NCBI GenBank assembly: GCA_903995115.1
Contig: LR877151.1
Coordinates: 496,001-560,000, forward strand
Reading direction: 5' to 3'
Source of the DNA: Angomonas deanei
Lineage: Eukaryota; Euglenozoa; Kinetoplastea; Trypanosomatida; Trypanosomatidae
DNA: 64,000 nucleotides
The translations under genes and the position numbers were made by a program. The first letter of the stretch is position 1. Every line of letters starts with the position of its first letter. This document shows positions 63,261 to 64,000 of the stretch, piece after piece. The notes under the pieces were generated by a model. It made no database searches. It worked only from the letters and a program-made list of their open reading frames with translations, and was not told where the DNA came from.

Positions 63261-64000
63261 AAACAGCTCGATTGTGGGCCTTGGTAGACAATGGAGTGCG
63301 TTTGCGCCGAAAAGTCATTCACATGTTCGTTGAGCCCACTCTGTCGGCACATGACGTCTGTGATGTCCACCGTGTTGCAGTCTTTAATCAGCAGAGAACC
63401 CCCTTTGCTGCAACGGCCCATCCCTGTCCGTCCAACATTACACTGAAACGGGGAGGAACGGGTGTAGGGGGACGAACTATTCGTGAGGAGAAGACTCTTG
63501 TACAAGTCCCCCGTACACCAGTGCTTTAGTTGAGAAACCATGTCCCGGTGCAGCGGTCTGGACTGGGTCACCGCTTGTTGAACCTCTTCCGTCATGGACG
63601 CACTACTACCACACTTGGACTTCAAAAAAGCGGAGCCCGCCTGATACCCCCACTCCATCCGCTCCGAAAAACTAAAATTCACCGCATAAAACGGCATAAG
63701 CTGAAACACGCTCAGCGTAAAGTTTGTTATTTTCGGGTACACGCCTTCTGGTATAACACCAGACATGATCTCCTCCTTCAAGATGGACCGCTCCCAGTGC
63801 GCCCCGGCGCTACCCTCGCCGCCCTCATTCTCCAGCGGAATACGAGACATGGCAGAGCAGTTAAAGTACGCCCGTGCCGTCGACAGTATATCGGGAGCGC
63901 TGAACCCACCGCTGGCATCGGTCATCTTTTCCAGATACCTTGGGGAAAATCCTAAACAGTGAAATACTTCGTGCAGAATCGCCCTACTGTACCGCTCCAC
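63257..64000 (-). CDS. GP63: Leishmanolysin (GP63/MSP, peptidase M8), partial; frame broken
   Basis: The frame is open at the right window edge, so the N-terminus lies outside. The zinc motif HEVFH (in ILHEVFHCLGFS) is present, as is the third His ligand in SAGAHWERSILKEEIMSG with the Met-turn residue in IMSG. Also typical are FSFSERMEWGYQAGSAFL and Cys-rich segments. Catalytic residues look intact, so the domain itself appears whole. The frame ends at QSSCL because of a short duplication just before. GP63 is a surface or secreted zinc protease that cleaves proteins and adhesion molecules; it is a multigene family in trypanosomatids. Confidence 0.9.
   Translation of the reverse strand: MERYSRAILHEVFHCLGFSPRYLEKMTDASGGFSAPDILSTARAYFNCSAMSRIPLENEGGEGSAGAHWERSILKEEIMSGVIPEGVYPKITNFTLSVFQLMPFYAVNFSFSERMEWGYQAGSAFLKSKCGSSASMTEEVQQAVTQSRPLHRDMVSQLKHWCTGDLYKSLLLTNSSSPYTRSSPFQCNVGRTGMGRCSKGGSLLIKDCNTVDITDVMCRQSGLNEHVNDFSAQTHSIVYQGPQSSCL

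Noticed and set aside
1-64000. CRISPR arrays, rRNA genes, LTR elements or DNA transposons
   Set aside because: None were visible: no regular spacer-repeat array, no transposase or reverse transcriptase motifs, and no rRNA signature.

Overview
This window looks like nuclear chromosomal DNA of a kinetoplastid, most likely a trypanosomatid. Every recognisable gene is intronless. The genes form two long same-strand arrays that converge: plus-strand genes fill 1-31969 and minus-strand genes fill 33760-64000. Most start codons sit a short way downstream of a poly-T or C/T-rich tract followed by AG, the layout of a trans-splice acceptor. A leishmanolysin (GP63/MSP) gene lies at the right edge. The species cannot be named from this window. 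The galactokinase gene argues against a T. brucei-like gene set.

Plus array (1-31969): the 3' part of an unidentified gene; an EngB-type GTPase with a long C-terminal extension; a coiled-coil protein; galactokinase; a protein with a JmjC fold that has lost iron ligands; a short/branched-chain acyl-CoA dehydrogenase; a SMYD-like SET protein; syntaxin-16-like Qa-SNARE; an unidentified protein; a TRAPPC9/TRS120 subunit; a BTB plus SPRY-like protein; HSBP1; an ankyrin-repeat protein; two unidentified proteins, one of them multispanning; a TruD/PUS7 pseudouridine synthase; an extended-PHD protein; an FCP1/SCP-type HAD phosphatase; and a small protein with a ubiquitin-like tail.

Convergent strand switch (31970-33759): about 1.8 kb without a credible gene. 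It holds two tandem copies of a unit of about 275 bp, a field of degenerate repeats, and a GC-rich block with strong hairpins and G-runs just past the last minus-strand gene. In kinetoplastids such sites are where two polycistronic units end.

Minus array (33760-64000), listed left to right and therefore from the end of the transcription unit towards its start: a Y_phosphatase3-type tyrosine phosphatase; a DHHC palmitoyltransferase; an ApaH-like phosphatase; a small single-span protein with a mitochondrial-type N-terminus; a coiled-coil/basic protein; NADPH-cytochrome P450 reductase; an RBM34/Nop12-like RRM protein; a four-span membrane protein; an RG-rich zinc-finger protein; an RNF32-like RING-IQ-RING protein; Yos1/IER3IP1; an FHA-domain protein; a Uso1/p115 tether with NPF/DPF motifs; NOP53; a lysine-rich probably nucleolar protein; a TRIP12/UPL3-like HECT ligase; a fumarylacetoacetate-hydrolase family enzyme; and leishmanolysin.

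The genes do not form a dedicated pathway, as is normal for these constitutively transcribed arrays. Membrane traffic is well represented (syntaxin 16, TRAPPC9, Yos1, Uso1, DHHC, HSBP1), as are ribosome biogenesis and RNA modification. Three minus-strand genes (FHA, HECT, GP63) are each split between two frames. The GP63 break coincides with a 23-bp direct duplication. The other two are single-base events that could be sequence errors or real lesions.
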